41,037 nucleotides of DNA from JABMPR01 sp964508765 (lineage in GTDB: Bacteria; Fidelibacterota; UBA8477; JABMPR01). The position numbers and the translations under genes are program-made. The notes below the pieces were generated by a model. It saw only the letters and a list, made by a program, of their open reading frames with translations. It was not told the DNA's origin and ran no database searches. This document shows, piece by piece, positions 1-8,593 of the stretch; position 1 is the first letter of the stretch, and every line of letters starts with the position of its first letter. The stretch covers positions 1 to 41,037 of the forward strand of contig CAZDVD010000023.1 of the NCBI GenBank assembly GCA_964508765.1, given 5' to 3'.

Positions 1-2
1 TA

Positions 3-137
3 TTACTCAACAACACTATAAAGACTTTTTATCTCAGGTTTCGGGGGAACTTCTGTTGTCTTAGAAAGAAAGTCTTGGCGCTTGGATCTTAACTTCCCAA
101 TTTGTTTAAGTTGAATATTCCTATAGGTCCAGGTCAT
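3..137 (-). CDS. Possible small protein, 44 aa, unrecognised
   Basis: A short minus-strand reading frame starts at the ATG at 137-135 and ends in TAA at 5-3. A GAGGA ribosome-binding-like sequence lies about 7 bases before the ATG, which is the main argument that it is real. The product would be basic and Lys/Arg-rich in its first half and Pro-containing in its second half. It has no signal peptide or membrane segment. I do not recognise a family. It is divergent from the glycosyltransferase gene starting at 191, so the roughly 50 bases between them would hold both starts. It could equally be a chance frame or the tail of a longer gene. Confidence 0.25.
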   Translation of the reverse strand: MTWTYRNIQLKQIGKLRSKRQDFLSKTTEVPPKPEIKSLYSVVE

Positions 138-190
138 TTTTAAATCCTCAGTGATTTGAATCTCTGTCCACTCAGTGTATCTTTCAAGCT

Positions 191-1243
191 ATGACATCGC
201 AACAAAACCAGAGCCCTAAAGTATCGGTAATTATCCCTCATTGGAATGGGATTGAAATTCTGGAACCCTGTCTGCGTTCACTGGAAGCTTCTCAATATGA
301 TCATCTTGAAATTATTGTAGTAGACAACGCCTCATCAGATGATAGTGTCGCCTTCATGCATCGAGAATTTCCTGGCGTTAAGGTGATTGAAAATTCAGAA
401 AATCTTGGGTTTGCAGGTGGATGCAATGTTGGCTTAAGAGAAGTTGACTCTGACTACTACCTTATTCTGAATAATGATACAACTCATGACCCAGATTGGA
501 TCAATCCCCTGGTTGAGCAAATGGAGTCGGATACAAAAATTGCCGCTGTTCAACCTAAAATCATGTCTGCCCAAAACCCTGAAGTCTTTGATTATGCCGG
601 TGGGGTAGGTGGGCTTATGGACATCCTGGCCTTCCCCTATGCTTTAGGAAGAATTTTCACCACCAGAGAAACCGATGATGGTCACTACGATACACCACGA
701 GATATTTTCTGGGCCAGTGGGACTGCTCTCCTAATACGAGCTACAGCACTTCAGGATGTGGGTTTATTCGATGAAGATTTTTTTGCCCATATGGAAGAGA
801 TAGATCTATGCTGGCGATTCCATAATGCCGGTTGGAGGGTTGTGAATGCTCCTCAATCCAGAATATTTCACCATTCGGGATGGACCTTGCCACCAGATCG
901 ATACCAGAAAAAATATTTAAATCATCGCAACAACCTCATGATGATTGTGAAAAACTATCCCTTTCCCTATCTCGCTGCCATTTTACCGGTTCGGATCGTA
1001 CTTGAGGGAGTTGCCTTTGTCTTCTCAGCCCTGATTAGAGATTGGAAGCGGATGGCTGCAATCACCGCATCAATCGGTTGGAATCTCATTCACCCCTTTC
1101 TGCTTATTAAGAAACACCAGGAAGCAGGCCGAAAGCGCAAGCCTCAGGATGTTGCAATGACCGTTCGCAGAATGTATGGAGGCTCTATTTTCTTCCAATA
1201 CTTTTTACGCGGACGCAAACGAGCCAGGGATATAGAGGCATGA
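191..1243 (+). CDS. Family 2 glycosyltransferase (rhamnosyltransferase-like)
   Basis: Predicted cytoplasmic, membrane-associated GT2 glycosyltransferase of 350 residues that would add a sugar from a nucleotide donor to a surface glycan or lipid-linked acceptor. The N-terminal GT-A nucleotide-binding strand (VSVIIPHWNG, residues 11-20) and the VVDNASSD segment (43-50) are typical. The metal-binding DxD equivalent is NNDT at 94-97. A later HMEEIDLCWR segment near residue 200 matches the ED..D..R motif of WbbL-like rhamnosyltransferases. A hydrophobic stretch near residues 260-280 may contact the membrane. Donor and acceptor cannot be read. No Shine-Dalgarno is visible before the ATG. It overlaps the next gene by 4 bases, so it starts a translationally coupled plus-strand run. 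Confidence 0.85.
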   Translation: MTSQQNQSPKVSVIIPHWNGIEILEPCLRSLEASQYDHLEIIVVDNASSDDSVAFMHREFPGVKVIENSENLGFAGGCNVGLREVDSDYYLILNNDTTHDPDWINPLVEQMESDTKIAAVQPKIMSAQNPEVFDYAGGVGGLMDILAFPYALGRIFTTRETDDGHYDTPRDIFWASGTALLIRATALQDVGLFDEDFFAHMEEIDLCWRFHNAGWRVVNAPQSRIFHHSGWTLPPDRYQKKYLNHRNNLMMIVKNYPFPYLAAILPVRIVLEGVAFVFSALIRDWKRMAAITASIGWNLIHPFLLIKKHQEAGRKRKPQDVAMTVRRMYGGSIFFQYFLRGRKRARDIEA

Positions 1244-1626
1244 TGTCAGCAACTTTTTTTGCATTTATTGGGGCAATATTTGGAATCCTGACGGTTGCCT
1301 TAGGCGCTTTTGGGGCGCATGCACTTAAATCCATTTTAGATAGCTATGGCCAAGGCATCTGGGAGAAGGCGGTTTTCTACCAGGCAATACACTCTCTCTT
1401 ACTCCTGATGCTGCCAAGTCTCTCGAATTATATGACAGCCAAAGAACTGAATATTGTTGGTTACACGATCATCATTGGTGTCTTGCTGTTTTCAGGAAGC
1501 TTGTATATCCTGGCCCTCAGCGAAAAAAAATATTTTGGTGCCATTACACCCATAGGTGGCATTGCTTTTATAGCAGGTTGGTCATGGTTAGCCTATGCAT
1601 TGTTTAAAGCAAGCTTTCGCTCATGA
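1240..1626 (+). CDS. DUF423 family small membrane protein
   Basis: A 128-residue membrane protein of the DUF423 (YgdD-like) family. Four hydrophobic segments can be traced. The diagnostic part is the first one, with GILTVALGAFGAHALK near residues 15-30, followed by a segment carrying AVFYQAIHSL. The C-terminal half holds GVLLFSGSLYILAL and a final GWSWLAYALF segment. Length and motif order match the family, whose biochemical role is unknown. Its ATG overlaps the stop of the glycosyltransferase gene, and its stop overlaps the next ATG, so the three genes are probably co-translated. The start could also be the second ATG, one codon later. Confidence 0.88.
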   Translation: MMSATFFAFIGAIFGILTVALGAFGAHALKSILDSYGQGIWEKAVFYQAIHSLLLLMLPSLSNYMTAKELNIVGYTIIIGVLLFSGSLYILALSEKKYFGAITPIGGIAFIAGWSWLAYALFKASFRS

Positions 1627-2120
1627 ATGAAGTCCGCCACTGGCGCCGATCTGATTTACTCTCTATTCAGCAGGTTGCGTGGGATACCTGGGCAGATGCC
1701 TACGGGGGATTCGTGCCAGAAGATGATCGGAAAGATTTCCATGACTCGTACTATGCCCTCCAAAAACTTCAAAATCTATATGATTCCAAAGTAGTGGATG
1801 GGTGTGTGGCGCTGGTCGATGATTCTATCGTGGGGTATAGCAAAACCTACTGGAATCAACAGGACCTTCAGTTTTTCATTACATCACTATACGTCTTGCC
1901 ACAATTCCAAAAGTTGAAGCTGGGTAAGCGCATGATGGAATACGGAATTCAGCTTGCTAAAAATAACTACAATATTGATCGTGTATGGTTAGGTGTCATG
2001 GTGGACAACCTACCTGCCATTGAATGGTATAACCGTCAAGGATTTATCTTTGAGGATACCAAACCATTCACTCTTGGAAAAACGACCATTGAACATTTAT
2101 ACGGATACAAACTGATCTAA
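1623..2120 (+). CDS. GNAT family N-acetyltransferase
   Basis: A 165-residue protein with the GCN5-related N-acetyltransferase fold, which transfers an acetyl group from acetyl-CoA to an amine or protein. The acetyl-CoA loop is seen as VLPQFQKLKLGKRMM near residues 91-105, a slightly degenerate form of the Q/RxxGxG/A motif. It is followed by the family's usual DNLPAIEWYNRQGF segment near residues 128-141. The acceptor cannot be predicted. It overlaps the preceding DUF423 gene by 4 bases and ends 27 bases before the phosphohexomutase, consistent with one operon. Confidence 0.85.
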   Translation: MNEVRHWRRSDLLSIQQVAWDTWADAYGGFVPEDDRKDFHDSYYALQKLQNLYDSKVVDGCVALVDDSIVGYSKTYWNQQDLQFFITSLYVLPQFQKLKLGKRMMEYGIQLAKNNYNIDRVWLGVMVDNLPAIEWYNRQGFIFEDTKPFTLGKTTIEHLYGYKLI

Positions 2121-2147
2121 ATCAGTAGTATCTCTCAAGGAGGAAAC

Positions 2148-3515
2148 ATGCCAATCTTAATTTCAGGAATCTCAGGAGTTCGGGGCATCATCGATGATGG
2201 ATTCGATGAAAAAGTCGTGGAAAAATATACCAGAGCTTTTGCCCAGCTGATGGGCAAGGGGCGAATTGTCATCGCACAGGATAGTCGACCTTCAGGTGAA
2301 ATGTTCAAGGGTGTGGTGGAAGAGACGCTCAGCAAACTCGGTTGCGAAATAATTGATTGTGGAATCTGCCCGACTCCAACAGCTCAACTCATGGTGAAAG
2401 ACCTCCATGCCAGGGGTGGTATTATTGTGACAGCCAGTCACAATCCCATCGAATGGAATGCGCTGAAATTTGTTGGTGATGAAGGTCTGTTTCTGGACTC
2501 TGATGAGCACAAACAGCTCCAAATCGAATTGGCGAAGGTAACATCAGCCGGTCCACTGGTGGCAGAACCAAGTGGTTCAGTAACCAAGTTGGATGATCGA
2601 CTTGAACGGCATATTAAAAATGTCATGGCTCTGGATCTGATAAATGTGGAAGCTATTCGCGAGTTGCATCCCAAAATTGTTGTTGATGCTATCAATGGCG
2701 CTGGTTCTGAAGCTCTACCAGCCTTCCTGGAGCGTATCGGTTGTGAAGTTGTCCCTATCAATTGTGACAATGATGGAAATTTTGTTCATATCCCGGAACC
2801 TTTGCCTGAAAATCTTATGGAATTGAGAAGTACTGTGAGCCGTGTTGGCGCAGATATTGGAATTGCTACAGATCCTGATGCTGACAGACTGGCTGTTATT
2901 GATGGTTTTGGAAATCCCCTGGTAGAAGAATACACATTGGTTCTCGCCGCCTATCACGCCTTACGTCATGCTGCTGAAGATGATCGCCGACCCCTGGTGA
3001 CGAATTTGAGTTCAACCATGGCTCTGGATGATCTGGCTGAACGTTATGGTCGTCAGGTCCTACGCACACCTGTTGGTGAAATCCATGTCGCGAGAAAAAT
3101 GCAACAACAGGATACACTTATTGGTGGAGAAGGCAATGGCGGAGTGATTCTGGCAGAATCTCATCTTGGTCGTGATTCACTAGTTGCTTCAGGGTTAATT
3201 CTCTCCCTCATGGCTGAAACAAAACAATCAATTCGAGAGATCGCTGATGATCTTCCCCGCTATGAAATGGTGAAGGATAAAATCAATGTTCAGGGGTATC
3301 AACCTGCAGATATTCTAGATTCACTTGCTGAAAAATACGCCAGCCTGCTTCCCAATCTCGAGGATGGAGTAAAAATCAGCTGGAAGGATCGCTGGGTTCA
3401 TTTCAGGGCTTCCAATACGGAACCCATTATTCGAATTTTTGCAGAGGGATCAAGCAAGACGATTGCAGCCTCTCTGGTGAATGAGTTCAAAACGGAAATA
3501 CAGGATTTTTTGTAG
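2148..3515 (+). CDS. glmM: Phosphoglucosamine mutase-like phosphohexomutase
   Basis: A 455-residue alpha-D-phosphohexomutase that moves phosphate between C6 and C1 of a hexose or hexosamine through a phosphoserine. All four domain signatures are present. The catalytic serine is S98 in TASHNP (95-100). The Mg-binding loop is DPDADR (242-247). The sugar-recognition loop is GEGNGG (327-332). The phosphate-binding loop is RASNTEP (420-426). The GEGNGG form is that of archaeal-type GlmM/phosphomannomutase-like enzymes rather than the E. coli GlmM form, so GlcN-6-P/GlcN-1-P is the best guess, with mannose or glucose phosphate possible. A strong AGGAGG sits 4 bases before the ATG. It would supply precursors for peptidoglycan and the surface glycans encoded at 21.6-30.5 kb. 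Confidence 0.85.
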   Translation: MPILISGISGVRGIIDDGFDEKVVEKYTRAFAQLMGKGRIVIAQDSRPSGEMFKGVVEETLSKLGCEIIDCGICPTPTAQLMVKDLHARGGIIVTASHNPIEWNALKFVGDEGLFLDSDEHKQLQIELAKVTSAGPLVAEPSGSVTKLDDRLERHIKNVMALDLINVEAIRELHPKIVVDAINGAGSEALPAFLERIGCEVVPINCDNDGNFVHIPEPLPENLMELRSTVSRVGADIGIATDPDADRLAVIDGFGNPLVEEYTLVLAAYHALRHAAEDDRRPLVTNLSSTMALDDLAERYGRQVLRTPVGEIHVARKMQQQDTLIGGEGNGGVILAESHLGRDSLVASGLILSLMAETKQSIREIADDLPRYEMVKDKINVQGYQPADILDSLAEKYASLLPNLEDGVKISWKDRWVHFRASNTEPIIRIFAEGSSKTIAASLVNEFKTEIQDFL

Positions 3516-3559
3516 AGAAATACTTGTATAAACAGGGCTAGATAGGTGGTATAAACCCC

Positions 3560-4117
3560 ATGGAGAACTATCCGGAAATAAAAACTGAACGTCTTTTACT
3601 CCGGGGTTTCCAACCCGCTGATGCCTCTGAAATACAAGCGTTAGCCGGTGCCTTCGAAGTTGCCGAAATGACACTTAATATTCCTCATCCCTATCTGGAC
3701 GGTATGGCAGAGACCTGGATGGAAAGCCATCAAAAGGACTTTGAATCGGGTGAGGGGGTTGTGTTTGCCATGATCGAAATGCAATCGGGGTCTTTGGTGG
3801 GTGCAGTGGGTCTCACAGTTACAAAACGATTTAATCGAGCCGATCTGGGTTACTGGGTTGGAGCTCCATTCTGGGGAAAAGGATATGCAACAGAAGCGTC
3901 AAATGCTGTGCTCAAATATGGCTTTGAGGAGATGCATTTAAATAAGATTCATGCGAGTCATATGACTCGAAATCCTGCCTCAGGTCGTGTTATGCAGAAA
4001 ATTGGTATGGAACAAGAGGGTGTTCTCAAACAGCATGCACTTAAATGGGATCAATTTATTGATCTTGCTGTCTACGGGATATTGTCGTCAACCTGGCTGA
4101 AGGTAAAAACAAAATAA
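3560..4117 (+). CDS. RimJ/RimL-type GNAT acetyltransferase
   Basis: A 185-residue acetyltransferase of the RimJ/RimL branch. The N-terminus has the typical KTERLLLRGFQPADASEI pattern (residues 8-25). The core has LGYWVGAPFWGKGYATEA (near 96-113), which carries the WGKGYATEA acetyl-CoA motif of this branch. It is followed by a conserved NPASGRVMQKIGM segment near 144-156. Family members acetylate ribosomal protein N-termini, aminoglycosides or other amines; the substrate here is unknown. It lies 44 bases after the phosphohexomutase and just before the flavoprotein gene, in the same direction. Confidence 0.9.
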   Translation: MENYPEIKTERLLLRGFQPADASEIQALAGAFEVAEMTLNIPHPYLDGMAETWMESHQKDFESGEGVVFAMIEMQSGSLVGAVGLTVTKRFNRADLGYWVGAPFWGKGYATEASNAVLKYGFEEMHLNKIHASHMTRNPASGRVMQKIGMEQEGVLKQHALKWDQFIDLAVYGILSSTWLKVKTK

Positions 4118-4123
4118 ATTGTG

Positions 4124-5395
4124 ATGCTAGAATCCCATTATAATACGGTCATTATTGGTGCGGGTCCAGCAGGGATGATTGCAGGTGTTGAAGCAAAAAA
4201 CCCTCATCATAGTATTGTTATCCTTGAGAAAATGCACAAAACAGGCATCAAATTGCGCATTTCAGGTAAGGGTCGGTGTAACATCACCAATGAAGAGAGC
4301 ATGCAGAGCTTTCTGAATAGATTTGGCAAAAAGGGGCGCTTCCTCAAGTATGCATTTTCCCAGTTCTTTAATCATGATTTATTGAATTATCTCAATGAAA
4401 TGGGTGTTCCCACTAAGCTGGAGAGGGGGGGGCGCTATTTCCCACAAAGCGATCGAGCTACAGACATCGTTGAAGCCTTTGAAGAAAAATTGAGGGAGCT
4501 AAAAGTACCTATTGCCATGAAAGCTCATGTAACAAGCCTCACCAGGGATGATGGCGGTCATTTTATTCTGACCGTTATGAAAGGTGGCCGTGAAATTCAA
4601 GTTCTGGCAGATCAGGTTTGTATTACCTCAGGAGGGTTGGGCTATCCAGCCACTGGTTCCACAGGTGAGGGATATTCAATGGCCAAATCTTTTGGGCATA
4701 CTATCGTGGATACAGCGCCTTCCCTCGTGCCCGTTCTCACTGCAGGAGATATCGCCAAACGAGCTATGGGTGTCAGCCTCCGCAATATTTCACTTTCAGT
4801 CTGGGATGAGGGCAAGAAGGTAACTGAAATGTTTGGGGAAATGATGTTCACCCGTAAAGGTGTAACTGGACCAATTATCCTAACATTAAGTGAAACTCTG
4901 GTGGCTATGTTGGACTCCCAGAAGGAAGTGCATATCAAGATTGATCTCAAACCAGCCCTGGATCATAAAAAATTAGATCTACGGCTGCTTCGGGAATTAT
5001 CAAATAACAGTAAGCAGAATTTCAGAAGTTTGCTAAAATCTCTTTTGCCACTCAAAATGATCGATCTATTTGTAGATTTACTGGAAATGGATCCGTACAA
5101 AAAATTACATCAGGTCACAGGTGAAGAACGGAAACGTTTAAGAATGTTATTGAAAGAATTTCCCATGCAAGTCATTGGGCACGACTCATATGACCATGCC
5201 ATTGTGACTTCTGGTGGTGTTTCACTAAAGGAGATAGACCCAATAACAATGGAGTCAAAATTAGCCTCAAACCTGTATTTTGCTGGTGAAGTTATTGATG
5301 TGAATGGGGAAACCGGTGGTTATAATTTGACCTCAAGTTGGTCAACGGGTTATCTGGCAGGTCGATCAATGCGGAACAAGGATCTGGAAATATAA
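4124..5395 (+). CDS. BaiN/YhiN-type FAD-dependent oxidoreductase
   Basis: A flavoprotein of about 423 residues in the HI0933/YhiN/BaiN family. The N-terminal dinucleotide-binding loop is IIGAGPAGMIA (10-20). It is followed by the family signature ISGKGRCNITN near residue 47. The C-terminus has the second FAD-contacting block, with NLYFAGEVIDVNGETGGYN and then a SSWSTGYLAG segment. Members are cytoplasmic NAD(P)/FAD-dependent reductases; BaiN acts on bile-acid intermediates, but most members have no known substrate. A GTG codon lies immediately upstream of the chosen ATG and could also serve. No clear Shine-Dalgarno is present. The gene begins 6 bases after the GNAT stop. Confidence 0.9.
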   Translation: MLESHYNTVIIGAGPAGMIAGVEAKNPHHSIVILEKMHKTGIKLRISGKGRCNITNEESMQSFLNRFGKKGRFLKYAFSQFFNHDLLNYLNEMGVPTKLERGGRYFPQSDRATDIVEAFEEKLRELKVPIAMKAHVTSLTRDDGGHFILTVMKGGREIQVLADQVCITSGGLGYPATGSTGEGYSMAKSFGHTIVDTAPSLVPVLTAGDIAKRAMGVSLRNISLSVWDEGKKVTEMFGEMMFTRKGVTGPIILTLSETLVAMLDSQKEVHIKIDLKPALDHKKLDLRLLRELSNNSKQNFRSLLKSLLPLKMIDLFVDLLEMDPYKKLHQVTGEERKRLRMLLKEFPMQVIGHDSYDHAIVTSGGVSLKEIDPITMESKLASNLYFAGEVIDVNGETGGYNLTSSWSTGYLAGRSMRNKDLEI

Positions 5396-5398
5396 ATT

Positions 5399-5995
5399 AT
5401 GAAGAAAAACAAACGCTCTGGCCTGTTCAAATTGATGTTGGGTAAAGCTTGGTTTCGATTTACGGGATGGAAGTTTAAAGGGGAATTGTCTCCACAGGGA
5501 AAATTCATCCTCATTTGCGAACCTCACACCAGTAATTGGGATTTTATTCATTTGCTGGGAGTCATGTTCATCATGCGTATAAAGATTTCCTGGTTAGGCA
5601 AACACACCATATTCAAAAAACCATTTGGTGGTTTCATGAAATGGTTAGGTGGCATCCCTATCGATAGACGCAGTACTCACGGTGTGGTTGACCAGATAGC
5701 TGATCATTTTGCAGCAAATGAGAACTTAATTATTGCTATAGCTCCCTCGGGGACGCGAACCAAAAGGGATCATTGGAAATCAGGGTTTTATCATATGGGG
5801 TATAAAGCCCAGGTCCCACTTTTGCTGGGTTATGTAGATTTTGCCCGTAAAATAGCTGGTACAGGTCCATCGTTCATTCCGTCTGGTGATATCAAGAAAG
5901 ACATGGATAAAGTAAGAGAGTTTTACGCTGATATCAGGGGTGATCACCCTGAATTGGAATCAGATATCATCCTGAGAGAAGAGCAAGAAGACTAA
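5399..5995 (+). CDS. PlsC-type glycerolipid acyltransferase-like protein
   Basis: A 198-residue protein of the 1-acyl-glycerol-phosphate acyltransferase superfamily. The catalytic HX4D motif is HTSNWD near residues 42-47. The substrate-phosphate motif appears as IAPSGTRTKRDHWKSG (near 117-132), and GGIPIDRRS lies between them. Enzymes of this type transfer acyl chains to lysophospholipid or similar acceptors at the cytoplasmic membrane. The HTSNWD form is typical of a small, poorly characterised branch, so the exact acceptor is uncertain. It begins 3 bases after the flavoprotein stop and is the last gene of the plus-strand run. The next gene, radC, converges on it. Confidence 0.8.
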   Translation: MKKNKRSGLFKLMLGKAWFRFTGWKFKGELSPQGKFILICEPHTSNWDFIHLLGVMFIMRIKISWLGKHTIFKKPFGGFMKWLGGIPIDRRSTHGVVDQIADHFAANENLIIAIAPSGTRTKRDHWKSGFYHMGYKAQVPLLLGYVDFARKIAGTGPSFIPSGDIKKDMDKVREFYADIRGDHPELESDIILREEQED

Positions 5996-6039
5996 GCCCA
6001 CATTTACAATTGTCAGGGATCAAGATTTTCACCATCCGC

Positions 6040-6085
6040 AAGTAGCTTGACAACGGCGGACAGGCTTCGCTACGCCCAGAATGAG
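6040..6085. repeat. Eroded GC-rich interspersed-repeat-like element
   Basis: The convergent intergenic space between the acyltransferase and radC holds a GC-rich patch that stands out from its AT-rich surroundings. It contains GGCGGACAGGCTTCGC followed by TACGCCC. It forms an imperfect dyad around a GCTTCG core and looks like the remains of a short palindromic intergenic repeat. A similar GC-rich patch lies at 40432-40461. With only two degenerate examples in this window, I cannot show that they belong to one family. Confidence 0.25.
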
Positions 6086-6103
6086 CAAATGAGATAGTGG
6101 CAT

Positions 6104-6787
6104 TTATAGAAGCCGATGATCAGCGAATGAGAAGAAGTCATTCCCTCCAACAATCAGATGATCCAATATTTCCACATCAATAGAAGCGAGAGCCACCTGC
6201 AATTTTTTGGTGACTGCTCTATCACTACCCGATGGAGTGAGAGAGCCAGAAGGATGATTGTGTACCAGAATGACACTGGCTGCATCGTAGCTTAACACCT
6301 TCTGGATAACCTCCCTTGGGTAGATAGCAGAAGTGGTGAGGGAGCCGGCAAAAAGCTCTTCCATTTTTATAATCTGGTTCTGACCATCCAGAAAAATGAC
6401 CATGAAAATCTCCCGGTTTCTCTCCCGCAGATTGTGGGTGAGATAGTCCTTCACCGTTTTGCTGGATCGCAAGTAGTCCTTGCCCTGTGTCTGCTCAAAC
6501 AAATACCTACGACCGACAGCATGGGGAAGTTTAAGGGCGAAAACATTGGCCTGTCCCATGCCCTTTACATCCAGTAGAACTGAGGTGGGTGCTTCCAGCA
6601 CTCCGGCCAAGCTTCCAAATCGTCGGATCAATTCCTTAGCCTGGGGCTTCATATCTTTTCGAGGTGTTGCCAGGGTGAGTAAAAGTTCCAGGACTTCATA
6701 ATCGTGGAAGGATTCAATTCCATTTTGGAAAAATCGATCTCTAATTCTCTGTCGATGTCCTGAACTCGTGACAGGTTTTGCTTGCAT
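6104..6787 (-). CDS. radC: RadC family JAMM/MPN domain protein
   Basis: A 227-residue RadC homologue when started at the ATG at 6787-6785, which has GGGAG six bases upstream. An in-frame ATG 48 bases further up lacks such a site. The N-terminal helix-hairpin-helix-like region (about 20-95) includes the DVKGMGQ segment. The C-terminal JAMM metallo-domain has H176-x-H178 in VHNHPSG and D189, which is the complete H-x-H-x10-D zinc motif. RadC was once called a DNA-repair protein, but its activity is unresolved. It lies downstream of pyrG on the same strand, separated by about 180 bases, so it may have its own promoter. Confidence 0.93.
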   Translation of the reverse strand: MQAKPVTSSGHRQRIRDRFFQNGIESFHDYEVLELLLTLATPRKDMKPQAKELIRRFGSLAGVLEAPTSVLLDVKGMGQANVFALKLPHAVGRRYLFEQTQGKDYLRSSKTVKDYLTHNLRERNREIFMVIFLDGQNQIIKMEELFAGSLTTSAIYPREVIQKVLSYDAASVILVHNHPSGSLTPSGSDRAVTKKLQVALASIDVEILDHLIVGGNDFFSFADHRLL

Positions 6788-6819
6788 GGTGAACTCCCAT
6801 TTTTGATAAGCGAAATTTG

Positions 6820-6833
6820 GTGTCAATTGACAC
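6820..6833. promoter_or_regulatory. 14-bp perfect palindrome upstream of radC
   Basis: The sequence GTGTCAATTGACAC is a perfect 14-bp palindrome, 33 bases upstream of the chosen radC start. It contains TTGACA in both orientations, so it could be a -35 element or a dimeric repressor site. I see no convincing -10 at the matching distance on the minus strand, which leaves the operator reading as a guess. Confidence 0.3.
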
Positions 6834-6970
6834 ACGATGATTGTTTAGGCTGAGAGAGGGTTAGCTGTTCAGGGGCTAAATTTAAAAATATTTAGTGAAA
6901 AAACTTCTTTTTTAACAAGCAGTCTTCATCAAGCAAAAGTGCCAGGTTTTCAATGCGAGTAAAAAGTAGC

Positions 6971-8593
6971 CTATTTGTTTTTAAAGGTCAGGGCAGCTTT
7001 CACAAAGTCTTTAAAGAGAGGATGTGTCTTGGCTACTCTGGATTTAAACTCAGGATGAGCTTGTGTCGCAACAAACCATGGGTGGTCTTTGATCTCCACC
7101 ATCTCAACCAACTCATTGTCAGGAGAAGTCCCGGAAATGAGCATCCCCGATGCTTCCAGTTGCTCACGGTAATCATTGTTGACCTCAAAACGATGTCGAT
7201 GTCGCTCTGAGACATTTCCTTCTCCATAGGCTTCAAAGGCTTTCGTATTCCCCTTTAAAACACAGTCATATGCGCCCAGACGCATACTGGCACCCTTATG
7301 GGTAACATGGTGTTGGGAAAGCATAAGATGAATGACGGGATGGGAGGTTGTTTCAGAGAACTCTTCGGAATCCGCATCTTTTAATCCCAGGACATTCCTG
7401 GCGTATTCAATGACAGCTACTTGAAGCCCAAGACAAAGTCCAAAATAGGGGACTTTGTTCTCGCGGGCATATTGGGCTGCCTTAATTTTCCCTTCGATAC
7501 CGCGTGACCCGAAGCCACCGGGAATAAGTACACCATGGACATGATCCAGGATCTCTGACAGGCGGTTTTTTGATTCCAGATCCTCAGCTTCAATAAACTC
7601 AATATTTACTTTACAGCGGTTTTCCACCCCAGCATGTACAAAGGATTCAATGATACTTTTGTAGGCATCAACCATGGCAGTGTATTTACCAGCCACGGCA
7701 ACCGTGATCTCATCTTCAGGATTGAGGATATGATGGACAAACTCTTCCCATTGCGAGGTATCAGATTCAACATTCTCTAATTGGAGCTTCTCCATGACTA
7801 TACCAGCGAGATGTTCTTTTTGTAGAAGCAATGGAACTTCATAAATCGATTTGGCATCCATGCCTTGAATGACTGCCTCAGGTCTCACATTGGTAAAAAG
7901 TGCAAGCTTCTGACGAACATCATCGGTTAACTCATACTGGGTACGACAGAACAGTATATCCGGTTGTAAACCAATCTCGCGCAATCGCATAACGGAATGT
8001 TGGCTGGGTTTTGTTTTCAACTCTTCACTGGCTTCGACATACGGAATAAGCGTAACATGGAGAATGATCACATTTTCGTGGCCCCGGGACTGTTGGAACT
8101 GGCGCACAGCCTCCAGGAAAGAGAGACTTTCGATATCACCAACGGTGCCGCCAATTTCAGTGATGACGATGTCCAAATCAGGGTCAATACCCTCTGGCTT
8201 CTTAATACGATTGATGATCTCATCTGTTACATGGGGGATGATCTGAACCGTGCCACCCAGGTAGTCTCCACGACGCTCCCGCTCTAATACTTCATAGTAG
8301 ATACTACCGGCAGTACTGTTGTTGGCCTTGGTCATATTCACATTGATGAAACGTTCGTAATGTCCTAGGTCCAGGTCAGTTTCCGTACCATCATCTAACA
8401 CAAAAACCTCGCCATGCTGAAATGGATTCATGGTTCCAGGATCCACATTCAAATATGGATCAAGCTTTTGTATAGTAACTTTCTTATTCTTCAGTTCGAG
8501 CAGCATCCCCAAAGAAGCAGCAGCAATACCTTTTCCAAGACCGGAGATGACACCTCCTGTTACAATAATATGTTTGGCTTGATGAGCTTCCAT
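6971..8593 (-). CDS. pyrG: CTP synthase
   Basis: A full-length 540-residue CTP synthase, which makes CTP from UTP, ATP and glutamine in the cytoplasm. The N-terminal amidoligase domain has the P-loop-like VTGGVISGLGKG (11-22). It also has the conserved DPYLNVDPGTMNPFQHGEVF block at 45-64 and GGTVGDIES near 148-156. The C-terminal class-I glutamine amidotransferase domain has the nucleophile C387 in GLCLGLQ, and HPEF near 513-516. A GAGGA lies 4 bases before the ATG. CTP is the precursor of every activated donor predicted for the glycan locus (CMP-nonulosonate, CDP-choline, CDP-polyol), although the genes are not adjacent. Confidence 0.98.
   Translation of the reverse strand: MEAHQAKHIIVTGGVISGLGKGIAAASLGMLLELKNKKVTIQKLDPYLNVDPGTMNPFQHGEVFVLDDGTETDLDLGHYERFINVNMTKANNSTAGSIYYEVLERERRGDYLGGTVQIIPHVTDEIINRIKKPEGIDPDLDIVITEIGGTVGDIESLSFLEAVRQFQQSRGHENVIILHVTLIPYVEASEELKTKPSQHSVMRLREIGLQPDILFCRTQYELTDDVRQKLALFTNVRPEAVIQGMDAKSIYEVPLLLQKEHLAGIVMEKLQLENVESDTSQWEEFVHHILNPEDEITVAVAGKYTAMVDAYKSIIESFVHAGVENRCKVNIEFIEAEDLESKNRLSEILDHVHGVLIPGGFGSRGIEGKIKAAQYARENKVPYFGLCLGLQVAVIEYARNVLGLKDADSEEFSETTSHPVIHLMLSQHHVTHKGASMRLGAYDCVLKGNTKAFEAYGEGNVSERHRHRFEVNNDYREQLEASGMLISGTSPDNELVEMVEIKDHPWFVATQAHPEFKSRVAKTHPLFKDFVKAALTFKNK

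Noticed and set aside
6971..8593. Several open frames antisense to pyrG and ppc
   Set aside because: They lack ribosome sites and recognisable motifs and fall entirely opposite strongly conserved genes; they are coding shadows.
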